DNA of 64,000 bases from Tritrichomonas musculus (taxonomy: Eukaryota; Parabasalia; Tritrichomonadida; Tritrichomonadidae), in NCBI GenBank assembly GCA_039105265.1, contig JAPFFF010000034.1, forward strand, positions 496,001 to 560,000, read 5' to 3'. Positions within the stretch are counted from its first letter, which is position 1, and each line of letters begins with the position of its first letter. The notes under the pieces were generated by a model. It saw only the letters and a program-made list of their open reading frames with translations, searched no databases and was not told where the DNA came from. The position numbers and the translations under genes are program-made. Shown here piece after piece: positions 32,755 to 44,700 of this stretch.

Positions 32755-32827
32755 GGCCTCGTGGCCTAATGGATATAGCGTGTGCCTCCTAAGCATGAGA
32801 TTGCGGGTTCGAGTCCCGCCGGGGCCC
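32755..32827 (+). tRNA. tRNA-Arg (anticodon CCT)
   Basis: 73-nt cloverleaf without intron. The 7-bp acceptor stem GGCCTCG pairs with CGGGGCC (one G-U). The anticodon loop CTCCTAA gives CCT, reading AGG. The T arm GCGGG-TTCGAGT-CCCGC is perfect, and the B-box GGTTCGAGTCC is intact. The discriminator base is C at 32827. A run of seven T follows. Confidence 0.95.
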
Positions 32828-32834
32828 TTTTTTT
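32828..32834 (+). terminator. RNA polymerase III terminator
   Basis: Seven T directly after the tRNA discriminator base. Confidence 0.85.
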
Positions 32835-33205
32835 AAGAATACAAATTTTTATCTAATTTTTAAGTCAAGAAGAATCTTTCAGAAAAAAGATTCTTTAAAA
32901 TTTTTTAATATCATGTTCTGTATATACTTTCTGTAAAATCATTAGGAAAACAAAAATTAATTTCACAATTATAAATATATCAAATTAAATTCATTTTACA
33001 TCAATAGCATTTAGAGTGGAATATCAAATATTAAAAGAAAAAAACATTTTTTCATATTAGCAAATTTTTAATAATATATATTAAAAATATATATTCAAAT
33101 TGTGAATTTATTGTATACTTGATGTTAGTTTTTCTACCATATCATGAATACATCCATATGAAGCTAATAGCCTTAATCCAAACAATGGATTTTCTTTCTT
33201 TTTTT
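32835..33205. other. intergenic, AT-rich
   Basis: Nothing recognisable beyond short AT repeats. Confidence 0.4.
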
Positions 33206-35845
33206 TTAATCATAAGCGATTTTCTTAGCAAGTTCTTTTATTTTGTCGTAGTCATTTGTTGGCTGATCAGTTAGCATGAGCACTGTACAAGCCTCTTTTA
33301 ATTTTCCATACTTGTATAGAGTTTTAGCAGCTATATAAGTTTGATGTATGATTAACAAAATATCACAAGCTTCAAATATCATATTGCTTGCTAATAAATT
33401 ATGGACAACAACTTGAACAGAGTCATAAGACGAATTGTACAATGCAGCAAGCATCAAATTACTGAAGTATTTTTTATCGTTTGGATTCGACATGCGAAGA
33501 AACAACCTGGTTCAATAATTGAATGCTGTTTCTGATTGAAAAAGAAGGATTTTCAACATTGATACGAAATAGTTGCTGGATGATCGAGTGCAATGAATCA
33601 TTTTCATCTGATAATTCAATTAAATTAACCTTTTTTGGCTTGAAACTATAGTTGCTTTTGATAGCTGCAAAGAAACATGGCGGTGGTGGTGGAACGAATT
33701 CTCCAATTGCATTCATAGCAATTAGCATATTATATTTTAGAAGACGAACAAGAAATGTTTCTTTAGAAAACGATCGAAAAGCAACTATGTCATCTGCAAT
33801 AGTTTGCTGAATATCACCTGTGATAATAACTCCTTTACCAGTTGAATCTATAATAGCATAACTTCTATTTGCACATGTTCTTACATGCTTAATTGAAGCT
33901 GGTTTGTCATTACCTGAACGTGCTTGATCATAGATAATTGTGATCTCTTTGAGGCGTATTTCAGGCGATTCATATATAATGCCTACTTTTTTCTTTGGAA
34001 TGATAAACACAGTGCCTTTTTCTGTCCCAATGAGAATTCCATGATCTTTCCATGTAATTAATGATGAAATAAATTCGAAATTAAAAGAAACTTTCATCAG
34101 ATTCATTGATTTAATGCAAGTTATTTTACCGATGAAAAGCATGTTTTGAGCAGAAAAAACAATATGATTTTCATCTGGTGAAAAACAACCACAAAGACAT
34201 ATATTATCTTTCGTGATTATTTTATTAAAATAGACCGATTCGATTACTCTAATTATTTTAGATTCAATATCTAATATGTATGCATTCTTGTGATTTAATA
34301 TTACACACATCATTGTGCGACTTTTTGAAAAGAAGATTTGTGTTATTGAGTTACTTTTTGCATCAAATTTTGAATTGAAAGGTTCTGAAATTGTGCGAGT
34401 TTTAAGATCGATCAGATAAAATGCTTTTTTATACCAAGCAACCATTCTTAAAGAAGAGATCCATTCAATATGCTTTATGATTGAACCAAAATTAAATGAT
34501 AATGCAATTGTATTTGAATTTCCAATTAGTGAATCAGATGCATGATAATTATCTAGTTCAGTGATACAGTAATCTGTCAATCCTTCATTTGGATCAAGTA
34601 AATGCATTGATGATTTAGAAATCATTGAACTTTCTAATAAAGAACTTGTTTGATCTTCTTTTGTTGATAGTAATGATATATTAGATGAATTTGAACTTTT
34701 TTCAAATGATATTGAATATCTTCTATTTGCATTCAACTTTTCAACATCGTTATTTAAGCTTATATTCTTTGGTTGAATATGTCAATTTGGAGATATATCA
34801 CCATCTTCATCATTTTGATTCTTTTTGATATAAATACTTTGTTTCTCCTGCAAGCAATCTCAGTTAGCCAGTTAGAAGCTGTTGTTAGAAGAATCTTATT
34901 TTGAAGCTTTGAAAAAGTTAAAATTTCGGTTTCACAGGGATTTGCTGACAAAAGTGAAGTGCATGTTCGAACCCGATTTTGATTAGTAAATTTCCAAATG
35001 GAAACATCAATGTCGTTACCAACAAGAACTTTATCATCTTCATTCTCCAAAAGAGAAATGAATTTGCAATCTCGAGCTTGAATGAATGGAATCAAAACGC
35101 CTTTCGAAAATGACAATAAACTTGTAGATATGTTTGTTGCAATAATGACACAATCTTCGTAATTTGGATAAAATCTTAGGAAATTAATGGAAATGTTTGT
35201 TTTATCATTTGGTGAAATTGGAGATTGAAAAGATAATTGTTGAAAAACTTGCAGTTTTGAGTTTTTATTGTCATTTAAGTTAGAAATGTATCTGATTACT
35301 CCGTCTTTTGAAGCGATTGCTATAGTCAATCCACCGATATCATCTTGTGCAATATAATCAACAGATTTCAATATATTTTCGGTTAAACTTGCTGAATAAA
35401 TGCTGAAATTAATTGACCTCATAATTTGTATTGATTTATTGTAAAGTTCACAAATATAAAAATGTCCTGTTTTTGTTCCAAGATAGAATCTGTTTAGTTT
35501 AAATGATGACCATAGAATTGAAATCACCGGTTCGTTCATTTGTATATTGCAAATTACCCATTTTGTATTAAAATCGTAAATGATAACATGACCACGATCA
35601 GATGATATCATCATGCTAAAGATGGCTGTAATAATCCATTTGCCCACGCTATTGCTGTAATAACTGTTCCTTTAGAATCTGGCTTGCTTACTTTTCCAAC
35701 ATTAAATTGTTCAAATGGCGAAAACATAAATAACGGAGACAGGCAGCCATTGTAATCGTTTGAAAAGATCGACAAGCATCCACCAAATGTACATGAAAAA
35801 GTTCACATCGTCCCCATGAGCTCAGGTATTGAAAAAATCACAGAA
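33206..35845 (-). pseudogene. broken WD-repeat gene, WDR11-like
   Basis: Consecutive minus-strand frames read as one WD40 protein split by frame changes: ~35845-35800 (SSWGRCELFHVH), ~35800-35615 (GGCLSIFSNDYNG...VITAIAWANGLLQPSLA), 35620-34820 (SDRGHVIIYDF, FYLGTKTGHFYICEL, DKVLVGNDIDVSIWKF), 34736-33474 and 33505-33206. I count about four frame changes plus one in-frame TGA near 34780. None lies in a long homopolymer. The C-terminal piece (LLASNMIFEACDILLIIHQTYIAAKTLYKYGKLKEA) resembles the WDR11 C-terminal helical region, and SSLLESSMISKSS fits its middle. The WDR11 family is ~1,200 residues and works in Golgi/endosome tethering; only ~870 residues are present. Sequencing errors or tiny introns are less likely alternatives. 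Confidence 0.55.
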
Positions 35846-35978
35846 TATAGACTTATGAAAATGAAGATACTTGATTAATTGAATAAAACTGATAAAAAAA
35901 AAAAAAAAAAAACATTAAAATTGAAATAAAATGTGATAATATTTATGAACAAATAATGAAAAATATGAAGATAAACTT

Positions 35979-38900
35979 TTAATCCGTATTATCATCTGAA
36001 TCAGTTCCATCAACTTCTTCATCTTGTTGTTGCTGACCAGCCTTTTTTAAAGATGCAGGATTGAGATGATTATTTGAATCACTTCTTAATTTTTTCTTTC
36101 TCAAATAAATGAAAATGTTATCGTTGCTATCATCGTCACTTTGGGACAGGATGTGCTTTTGGACAACTCTTGATGCATGATGGTGCTTGTGGTGATGAAG
36201 GAGCATTTTATGAGTGTGGTTAGACACATTTTTATTGACACTTTTCTGAGTCTTTTCATCGTCAGTATTAACCGTGCCACTTTTTGTCTTTTTGTGTCCA
36301 CTGTCAAAACTTTTGTGGTGCTGATGATGAATTCTCACTGATGAATGATCATTATTATTGCTATTCAGTTTATGATGCTCATGCAGTGTTAGCTTTTTAG
36401 TTGCAAAGGCATCATCATCGCTGCATTTATGCGAATGATGAATGAACTTTTTGAATTCGAGATCTTCCTTGCTATCGTTCTCGCTTGCCTCTTTTAACTT
36501 GATGCTTTCAACTTCAACTTCGATTTCATCTTTATTTTCTTTGATCGATTTGGCAGAACGTGCCCGATGTGCCACTTTTCTGTGATCTTTTTTGTTGTCT
36601 GTTTCTTCAAAGTCACTTGACGGACTAATGTGAATTGGCTTTTTGATTGGCATTTCAATGAATGAAGCTGATTTAGATTCAAATTGTGGCTTCTGGTGAT
36701 GAACCATCTTATAATGCTGAGGGATGTCAAGAAGAGTTATGCTTGGAATTCCTTTTTCCATATGCTTTTTAGGATCAACTCCGCCGAAGATTATTATTTG
36801 ACTATTTACGTCGTCGTACGCAGCAGAGAACATTGAAAGTCCATTGATGTAATTCCCGACGATTTCAATATTGTCGATTTTTCCATCTTCGATGTTCAAG
36901 CAGAAACAGTCGGGAGCAGGATAGCAATTTTTAGAGAAGAAAGTTGCAGATAAAATATTACATTCATCCATCTCGTTTTCATCATCATTTTCATTGTCAT
37001 TATCATCTGATGAATCATCATCATCATTCATGAAGTCACAATTGTTGTTGTTGTTATTGTTATCACTATCGTTACTGCATCTTTTATTTATGCGTTTTTG
37101 ATGCCTTTTGCTTTTTCTTTTGAAAATTCTTTTCAGTATTTTCTTTTTCAATTTTTGAATTCTGCTTTCATGTTCAACTGCATCATTAACACTTTCGTAA
37201 TCACCACCATCAATATTGTTGTCATTTTCATTGTATTCTTCATTTATTTCAGTGTCGTTTGTGTCAAAAAGATCATGGTCAATGAATAATTCATCTTCTT
37301 CGATATCGTTATCATTCTCATTTTGAAGAGTCGTTAATGTCGGATCACTTGTTGATCCTCCAATGATGAACATAAAATGATTAACAATAACTGCAGCATG
37401 GCCGAATCTAGGAACAACATTCTTTTCATCACAAAAATCTAATAACGTCCATTCACCATTCAAAAAGTTGAATGACCAAGTGTCTTTCATCAATTGATTA
37501 TTTACTGAATTTATTCCACCATGAATGATCATCACATCATTGTAAACAACAGCAGAATGTTTGAAACGTGGATCGGGCTTAATGGATGAATTACATTCAA
37601 ACCATTCGCCCGTTTCAATTGAATAAAAATTGACATCAGAAAAAGTTCTCTTTGAATTCTTTGGATTAATTCCGCCAAAGACAACAATGTAAGAATCATA
37701 AGCGCAACAAGTATGGAAGATTCTTCCATCTTTTGAATGATTAATTTTAGTTGCTCCTAATTTTTCAATTAATTCCAATTTGGTCGGATTAATTGAATTT
37801 TTCGGTTTGGCTTCAATGAACTTTTTGTCAAAAAGTTCAAAAGGACCAACATTCTTTGTACCTCCAAAAATGAACTTGCTATTCTGTATAATTACAAGCT
37901 TTGAATGCTTATGAATGCTCTTAATCCCATCGCTACCTGTGAGTGACTGATTGCTTACCAAGTAAGTGTGGTAATTCCGACGTGAAACAGCAATGATTGA
38001 ATCGCCACTTCTACAACAGGAAGAGTCAATCATCGGCCAAATCGTTTGGTCATCAAATGGGAAATATTCAATTGCTCTAATTGAAAGAAGAGATTTATTC
38101 TCATCCGAATCAAATATCTTTTGCCTACACTCATTCAGGATTGTCTTAAATAATTGAATCTGTTCAATTGATGAAAATTCAATTGTTTTGAATTCGTCAT
38201 CAAAATACAAAGTGATTGAAGATGAGTCAGGAAGATTTGGAATGAAGACAAGCTTCGCATATTCACACCTCAAATACTCAATTTCTTCTTTTTCATTGCC
38301 CGTTGTTAATAACAACAAGTCATTGAATAAATAAAGATTTATTTTCATTCTCCACTTTTCTTTCAATCGGACCAAAAACGGTTTTATTAAAGAACGATTT
38401 TCAATGAAAATTGGCGGTTTATCTAATGACTCAGTCAATCTTTCTTTCAGATCTCTCGCTTCTGAAACAAGGTGTGCGTCGGCAAGTTCATGGACCATCA
38501 ATCCAACTTCTTCACTCACTAATTGAAGGGGAAAATGGTCGGGGTGCGATTCAGGCGTATTTTTCAATAGTTCTCTCAAAAGTAACGGATAACGAGGAAA
38601 CCGTTGTATCGGTTGTATCAAAACCGACTGAAATGTAATGCCGGGACAGTTTGGACTCTCATCACATATCTTCTGAATTTGTGGATTGTTGTCAAGTGAA
38701 GTTATGATCGGTGAAATTTTCAGATTGTAGTTCACAAAATATTCAATGGAGGTCTGTTTGAAATTGAATAGAATATTTGAAAAAGTGGAGGCAATGCAAC
38801 TTGAGTAGCTTTGCCGTTTGGAGATCTCAGTGGACAAATAAAGGCTGGTCTCTATCATTGGCGGGATCGGGCCAAAAATGGCCTGTTGGTCGGTTTCATT

Positions 38901-39611
38901 CAAAATTTTGTGCTCTTCAAAAGCGGGCTGAAAATAATCATTCAATGTCTGCAGCATTTTACAATATGACTCCTCTGTATCAAGGATTTCTTTAAGAACA
39001 TCTTCCCTGTGTTTGATCTTTTTCAGCCCTTCTGGTTCTAGATGAAATTGGAATTCAATTGGACGCATTTTTTTGTTGGTATCAATGAGACAATTTTTAA
39101 CGTAAATTGAAACTTTGTTGAAGAAGATTTTGAACTTTTGATCTGGCGAAATTTCTTCATTATTTAATAAGATTTTAGGATTGGTAATTGGAAGTCCAAA
39201 ATGTGTTGCAATATCTGAGATAAAATCTGATACTTGCTTTTTGGAATAATTCGATGGAATAAAACCATACACAAAAGGAGGAAAAATAATTTCTGGATTT
39301 TCGGGGCTTGATGGATTAAATATAAAAAAAAATTTACCTCTTTCTGATTTATTAACAATTTGAAGAGAGAAGTCTGGTATTGATTGTAAATCCGCAGGAT
39401 TATCATCGATTAAATTAGGATATACAGTATATGGCGTAGAATCTGGCCTTAAAATTTTCATATAAGTTGGAGCTTTAATTGCTAATAAGTATTGGCCATC
39501 ACTTACTTGCGGAATACTTTTAAGAATATCCAATGATGTTTTTCGTTTAATAAACATTGGAGATTTCTTTAAAATTGTACCATCTTCATTGACAATTGTT
39601 AGAGTTGACAT
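35979..39611 (-). CDS. RhoGEF (DH-PH) with Kelch repeats
   Basis: 1210-residue protein. Residues 1-190 may hold a ubiquitin-like/FERM-like fold. A Dbl-homology domain lies at ~200-390 (HREDVLKEILDTEESYCKML at its start; SVLIQPIQRFPRYPLLLRELL is the conserved CR3 helix). A PH-like region is at ~405-510. Kelch repeats lie at ~540-780 and again at ~930 (IFHTCCAYDSYIVVFGG, FKHSAVVYNDVMIIHGG, FGHAAVIVNHFMFIIGG), interrupted by a ~150-residue Asp/Asn-rich insert. The C-terminal ~230 residues are His/Ser/Lys-rich and likely disordered. It should activate Rho/Rac GTPases and so actin or membrane remodelling. DH plus Kelch in one chain is uncommon outside protists. Start supported by the initiator-like motif just upstream. 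Confidence 0.9.
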   Translation of the reverse strand: MSTLTIVNEDGTILKKSPMFIKRKTSLDILKSIPQVSDGQYLLAIKAPTYMKILRPDSTPYTVYPNLIDDNPADLQSIPDFSLQIVNKSERGKFFFIFNPSSPENPEIIFPPFVYGFIPSNYSKKQVSDFISDIATHFGLPITNPKILLNNEEISPDQKFKIFFNKVSIYVKNCLIDTNKKMRPIEFQFHLEPEGLKKIKHREDVLKEILDTEESYCKMLQTLNDYFQPAFEEHKILNETDQQAIFGPIPPMIETSLYLSTEISKRQSYSSCIASTFSNILFNFKQTSIEYFVNYNLKISPIITSLDNNPQIQKICDESPNCPGITFQSVLIQPIQRFPRYPLLLRELLKNTPESHPDHFPLQLVSEEVGLMVHELADAHLVSEARDLKERLTESLDKPPIFIENRSLIKPFLVRLKEKWRMKINLYLFNDLLLLTTGNEKEEIEYLRCEYAKLVFIPNLPDSSSITLYFDDEFKTIEFSSIEQIQLFKTILNECRQKIFDSDENKSLLSIRAIEYFPFDDQTIWPMIDSSCCRSGDSIIAVSRRNYHTYLVSNQSLTGSDGIKSIHKHSKLVIIQNSKFIFGGTKNVGPFELFDKKFIEAKPKNSINPTKLELIEKLGATKINHSKDGRIFHTCCAYDSYIVVFGGINPKNSKRTFSDVNFYSIETGEWFECNSSIKPDPRFKHSAVVYNDVMIIHGGINSVNNQLMKDTWSFNFLNGEWTLLDFCDEKNVVPRFGHAAVIVNHFMFIIGGSTSDPTLTTLQNENDNDIEEDELFIDHDLFDTNDTEINEEYNENDNNIDGGDYESVNDAVEHESRIQKLKKKILKRIFKRKSKRHQKRINKRCSNDSDNNNNNNNCDFMNDDDDSSDDNDNENDDENEMDECNILSATFFSKNCYPAPDCFCLNIEDGKIDNIEIVGNYINGLSMFSAAYDDVNSQIIIFGGVDPKKHMEKGIPSITLLDIPQHYKMVHHQKPQFESKSASFIEMPIKKPIHISPSSDFEETDNKKDHRKVAHRARSAKSIKENKDEIEVEVESIKLKEASENDSKEDLEFKKFIHHSHKCSDDDAFATKKLTLHEHHKLNSNNNDHSSVRIHHQHHKSFDSGHKKTKSGTVNTDDEKTQKSVNKNVSNHTHKMLLHHHKHHHASRVVQKHILSQSDDDSNDNIFIYLRKKKLRSDSNNHLNPASLKKAGQQQQDEEVDGTDSDDNTD

Positions 39612-39616
39612 TTAAA

Positions 39617-39622
39617 AAATGA
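39617..39622 (-). promoter_or_regulatory. initiator-like TCATTT before the RhoGEF ATG
   Basis: On the minus strand TCATTT begins 11 bases before the ATG at 39611, fitting the trichomonad initiator. Confidence 0.4.
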
Positions 39623-40549
39623 TTTCAAAATTTCATACAATTTGCATTCAATTTTTTTTTTTTTGTTTATTCAAAAATTAAAGCTTTCTTTTTTTTGAGA
39701 GTTTAAATAGTAGTGAAATAAAATTTATAAAAAAACATATTTTCGAATTCTTTTATCAACAAACAAAATAAAATAGAATATATTTTAAATATAATATGTA
39801 TTAATCAATATTAAATATATTTATAATATTAATATTTAATAATATGATAAAAATATTAAAATAAACATAAATAATAGTTTTGTATTGGCATTTAAATTTT
39901 TACAGTTAATTGAAATCTTAAATATAAACTTTATTGAATTTTTATTTATAAGATTATCTCTTTTTCTTTGTGTTATACATATATATAATGAAGATTATTC
40001 AATTTATATGATAGAATATAACCATAATTAATATATGAATAATTGATTTAAGACAAACAAATGATTTATTTTTGAACATAACATCATTTAATGCAAAAAT
40101 AAAAATTCGGCAAACAGTATAACATATACAATTAAATCTTTTTTACATTGAGATTTTTTCCTAATAATTTTGGCCAAATAAATTATCTAAAAAAAAAAAA
40201 AGATTGTTTGTATTCTTTAATAAAAGAATAATATGCCATTATAAAATTATCATTTTTTACTCATTTTCAATTTAAAGTTATTTACCAGAATGGTAATTGA
40301 TAAATTTTTATTTATATTTATAAAATCTTTTTTTTCATTTTATTTCATTTCATATATCTAAAATTTTCTTTTATTTGAAGTACTATAATAATAAAAAAAT
40401 TTTGATACTAAATGCATTAATTTTTCTAAGATAATTAATAAATAATATTATTTTATATTCATAATTTTTTGAATTACATATTCAAAACATATAATCAAAA
40501 AGTTCTTATTGAAACAAACTATAATAAATTTCAATACTAATTTGGCGAA
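39623..40549. other. intergenic between divergent genes
   Basis: Extremely AT-rich promoter space for the RhoGEF and a kinase. No repeats or RNA genes recognised. Confidence 0.4.
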
Positions 40550-41542
40550 ATGAAATGTGCTGGCCCTCAACACTTTATTGATATAATAAATCAACAACAA
40601 AATGAGTATTACGCATATGATTTCATGATTAAATCGAAAAATTTTATTTTTAAAGGATGCAAACGCATTTATATAAATACCAATGAAGAGAGCCAAAAAA
40701 TTATTCCGCCACCAATCAGCCAAGCATACGCATTAAAACTTCAAAAAACTAATTCTCACGAAGATATAAACCAACATATTCGAGTTCATCATATTTTGCA
40801 TTTTTTTAGTAACGACTCCCGAGTTATTCAAAATGAAGGTGTCCATGAAATACAAGCCACATTTGGCCATTATCTTATGGTACCCACAAAATTTTATCCT
40901 CTTAAAGATATAAATGAATATTTACGTAGAAACGTTACCAATTTAAAAGTTGAATATACTGAATTTATTCGTTTAGCTTCATTTCAAGCTCTACATATTT
41001 TAGTGCTTCTCAAAACTTATCATATCGTTCATAACGATTTTAAATTTGAAAACCTAATTGTTACAGAAGAACCGATACTAGAACAGCCACAATTACCATT
41101 CAATATCCTCGTCTTTGATTTTGATGATGCTGAAGAAGTTCCAGAAAATGGACTATCAATACATATTGGCGGAACCAAAATTTTCAATGCTCCCGAAAAA
41201 CAGCGCTACTTACCACATGACTATTCAGTAGACATTTGGAGTCTTGGCGTCAATATCTTTTTATATTTGGCTCTTAATCGTCTTCCATTTGATATTCGTA
41301 ACGAAGATACCTACGAGACTATTTATCAAAAAACGAAACAAGATTTAATAAATTACAATGATGTTATTCCTGAAGATGCTTTTGAAGTCATTCAAATGAT
41401 GCTTAAATTTAATCCTAATGAAAGAATAACTCCTGAGGAAGCTCTCGAAATGGACTGGTTTGCTGGATTGGAACCAGTTGTACCAAGACGTGTTGATACA
41501 ATTAATACTGATGCTGTAAAAGATAATCATACTGATGCATAA
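40550..41542 (+). CDS. Ser/Thr protein kinase, CAMK/AGC-like
   Basis: 330-residue single-domain kinase. YALKLQK is the VAIK lysine near residue 64. The catalytic loop is HNDFKFENLI (HND instead of HRD, aspartate kept), and the metal-binding motif is DFDDAE (DFD instead of DFG). APEKQRYLPHDYSVDIWSLGVNIF covers the APE motif and F helix, and NPNERITPEEALEMDW the subdomain XI end. The glycine loop is poor. It may still be active since all key acidic residues and the lysine remain. The C-terminal 20 residues are hydrophilic. The stop is TAAAA, the usual trichomonad poly(A) context. The two genes to the right continue on the same strand. Confidence 0.85.
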   Translation: MKCAGPQHFIDIINQQQNEYYAYDFMIKSKNFIFKGCKRIYINTNEESQKIIPPPISQAYALKLQKTNSHEDINQHIRVHHILHFFSNDSRVIQNEGVHEIQATFGHYLMVPTKFYPLKDINEYLRRNVTNLKVEYTEFIRLASFQALHILVLLKTYHIVHNDFKFENLIVTEEPILEQPQLPFNILVFDFDDAEEVPENGLSIHIGGTKIFNAPEKQRYLPHDYSVDIWSLGVNIFLYLALNRLPFDIRNEDTYETIYQKTKQDLINYNDVIPEDAFEVIQMMLKFNPNERITPEEALEMDWFAGLEPVVPRRVDTINTDAVKDNHTDA

Positions 41543-41740
41543 AAAAGTTGTATTTTAAAAAAAAAGTTTTTATTAATAAAACTTGCCTATATGTATTTAA
41601 ATACATAAATAAGTATTATATTATTTAATTAGCTAATTAAATGTTTTGCTTTTATTTTTCGTTTTATATCACATATCTTAACGATCATGTTTTGAATTAT
41701 TTATTAGAATCAGAAAATTTTACATTTTTTTTTGTGACAA

Positions 41741-44700
41741 ATGTTGGAAAGCTTTCTTCAATACAACCCAAAATATCAAAGGTTTCAAGAGCAAATTCAA
41801 GATGGTAATTTAAGAGATATGTACTTATATTATAATTTTTGGAATTATTCATTTTCTCCGGACGAAGATGAAAAAGATAGCACAAACAATGATATTGACT
41901 TTTCGGAAGATTACTTGCTTGAATTTCTTCAATATAATAAATTTATCATTTATCATATTTCAGATATCTATTCAAATTCGACAATGAATTCTAATCCAAA
42001 TAAAGATAAAGATGGAATAAATTCAGTTTCTCAATGTGTTAATGCAATTTTGTGTTATGAAAGAGCATGCATCATCATTGAGCAAATAAAAACCGAATTA
42101 ATCAGCCAAATTCTATTAAAATTAGAAAAACAAGCATCATTACTAAATATAAGTCCAGTTTTCGAGATTAAAGAAAGGACAATTAATGAAATTCAAGCCA
42201 AAGAAGAAATTGACAATTTCAGTCTTCATTTTCTAAATGATATACAAAACAATGAATTTGTTAAATCGACAATTTCTCCAATTTTAGGATATTTTATTCG
42301 GAGGTTCTTTTATCCTACTCATTATTTTAATGACACTTCATTTTTTCATTCTTTTGACGAACAGGAATATAATACAGCTTTTTTTATGCATAATTTGTTT
42401 TCCGCTGAAAACACCATAAATATTGATAATTGTATTGATAGAATTTCGCATGAAGCATCATTATTGAACGATGTTGACAATTATAATTTTTTCCAAAATA
42501 TCGAGCGAAATTGTGATTTCCAAGAGGAACAAATAATTAAATTAAGAACAATTTATATTAATGATATGTTTACTTTTTATTTGGTAATTGATCTTAATGA
42601 ACTTCATATTTATTTAATGAAAAAGTTGAATGATATTAATAATTTAGATAAATTAAAACGTGAAATTTATTTCTGTCAGAATTATTCACATAGATGTCTG
42701 TGTAAATTTTTTGGTTTTGTTAAAAATGGAGAAGAAATAACTGGCTTTTTGTATGAATATTTATGCAATGGGTCTCTTGAATCATACGTTTTATCAAACA
42801 AAGATAAAATTAGTGATGCCTTTTCAATGATGACAATTATTCGTGTTTTTCAAGCCATCGAATATCTCAATTCAAATTCACTCATTCATAGAGATCTCAA
42901 ACCACTAAATATTTTTTTAAACAACAATTTTCTTCCTTATGTTATTGATTTTGATACTATCATTCATCCAAGAGAAGAGAATGAATCATCAAATACAGAA
43001 AATACTAATGATTTAGGTAGTGTTTTATACATGTCACCCGAACAATTTGCTGGCAAACATGTTTCTTATCCAACCGATATTTATTCATTTGGTTTGATAG
43101 TTTATTTTTTAATTGAAAAGAAACATATGAAATCTCAAAAATCAACTTTACATGATTCAAAGATCCAAGCAAAAGGATCAACATTACTTCAAAATCTTTA
43201 CCAACAATGCATAAAAACTTCTCCAGATGAAAGACCAAGCATTTATTCAATTAGGGAAATTCTAACCAAAGAAGCAAGCTCCTATCATTATCTTCAGCAA
43301 TATTTTTCAAATGATGAAAAAATTGATATTAAAAACGCAATTGCTCAGTTTATATTTGAGAAGGTTGTTTTACTTCATAAAGATCAAAATGAAATGAAAA
43401 AGATATATAATGACATTTTAACTTTTCAATCTTCACTTGTTGACAAAAAAGAATATGACAATTCACCACTTTTCAATTATTATGGTGAGATCTATCAAAG
43501 AGGGGATATAGTAAATCAAGATTATTCAAAAGCAAAAAAATATTATGAAAGTTCTGCCAATGAAAATGATCCAGAAAGTTTTTATCGTCTTGGAAAGCTT
43601 TATGCCAAAGGACAAGGTGTTGAAAAGAATTACTCACAAGCCATTAAATATTTGGAATTAGCAGCTAATCAAAGTCATCCAAAAGCTCTTTGGGCTTTAG
43701 GTAATATTTATGTACATGGAGATGGTGTTCAACAAGATTATTCAAAAGCATTAAAATATTATGAATTATCAGCTGAAATGAATAATTCAGATGCTTTTAA
43801 TAGTTTGGGATATTTATATGAACATGGATTTGGAGTTGAAAAAGACTACTTAGTGGCAAAAGAATATTTTACACTATCAGCAGAGCTAGATAATTCAGTA
43901 GCTCTTATAAATTTAGGAAAACTTTATTTGTTTGGCAAAGGAGTTGAAACAAATTATCGTAAAGCTATTGAATACTTTGAATCATCAGCCGAAATGAACA
44001 ATTCACATGCATACAATATTCTTGGTGAAATATTTGAAGAAGGAATTGGTGTAAAAAGAAATTTGTCTAAAGCAAAAATGTATTTTGAGCTGTCTGCAGA
44101 ATTAAATAATGCAGACGCTTTTTATAAACTTGCAGATCTTTGCGTATTTAATGATGGAATTAAACCCAATTTTAAGGAAGCAAGAGAATATTACGAAATA
44201 TCAGCCAATTTCGATAATCCCTCTTCTCTTGTAAATTTAGGCATCTTTTATGAAAAAGGATTTGATGTTGAAATTGATTATTTAAAAGCTAGGAAGTATT
44301 ATGAAGCATCTGCAAAATTAAACCATCCATATGCTTTTGTGAAATTAGGAGATCTTTATTTGAATGGAAAAGGAACCCAAAAAGATTATTTGAAAGCTCT
44401 AGAATATTATGAAATAGCTGCTCAAGACGAAAATATATTTGCTTATAATCAATTAGCACTATTATATAAAAAAGGATATGGTGTTAAACAAGATTATTTG
44501 AAAGCAAAAGAATACTATCAATTAATGGCTCAGAATAACATTTCAATTGGTTTCTTGAAATTAGGAAATTTATACAAAAAAGGAAGAGGTGTTAATCAAG
44601 ACTATCAGAAAGTTCAATTATATTATGAACTCGCAGCAAGATTAGATCACCCAACTGCTCTTTTTTACTTATCTGAATTTTATACAGCTGGCAATATATT

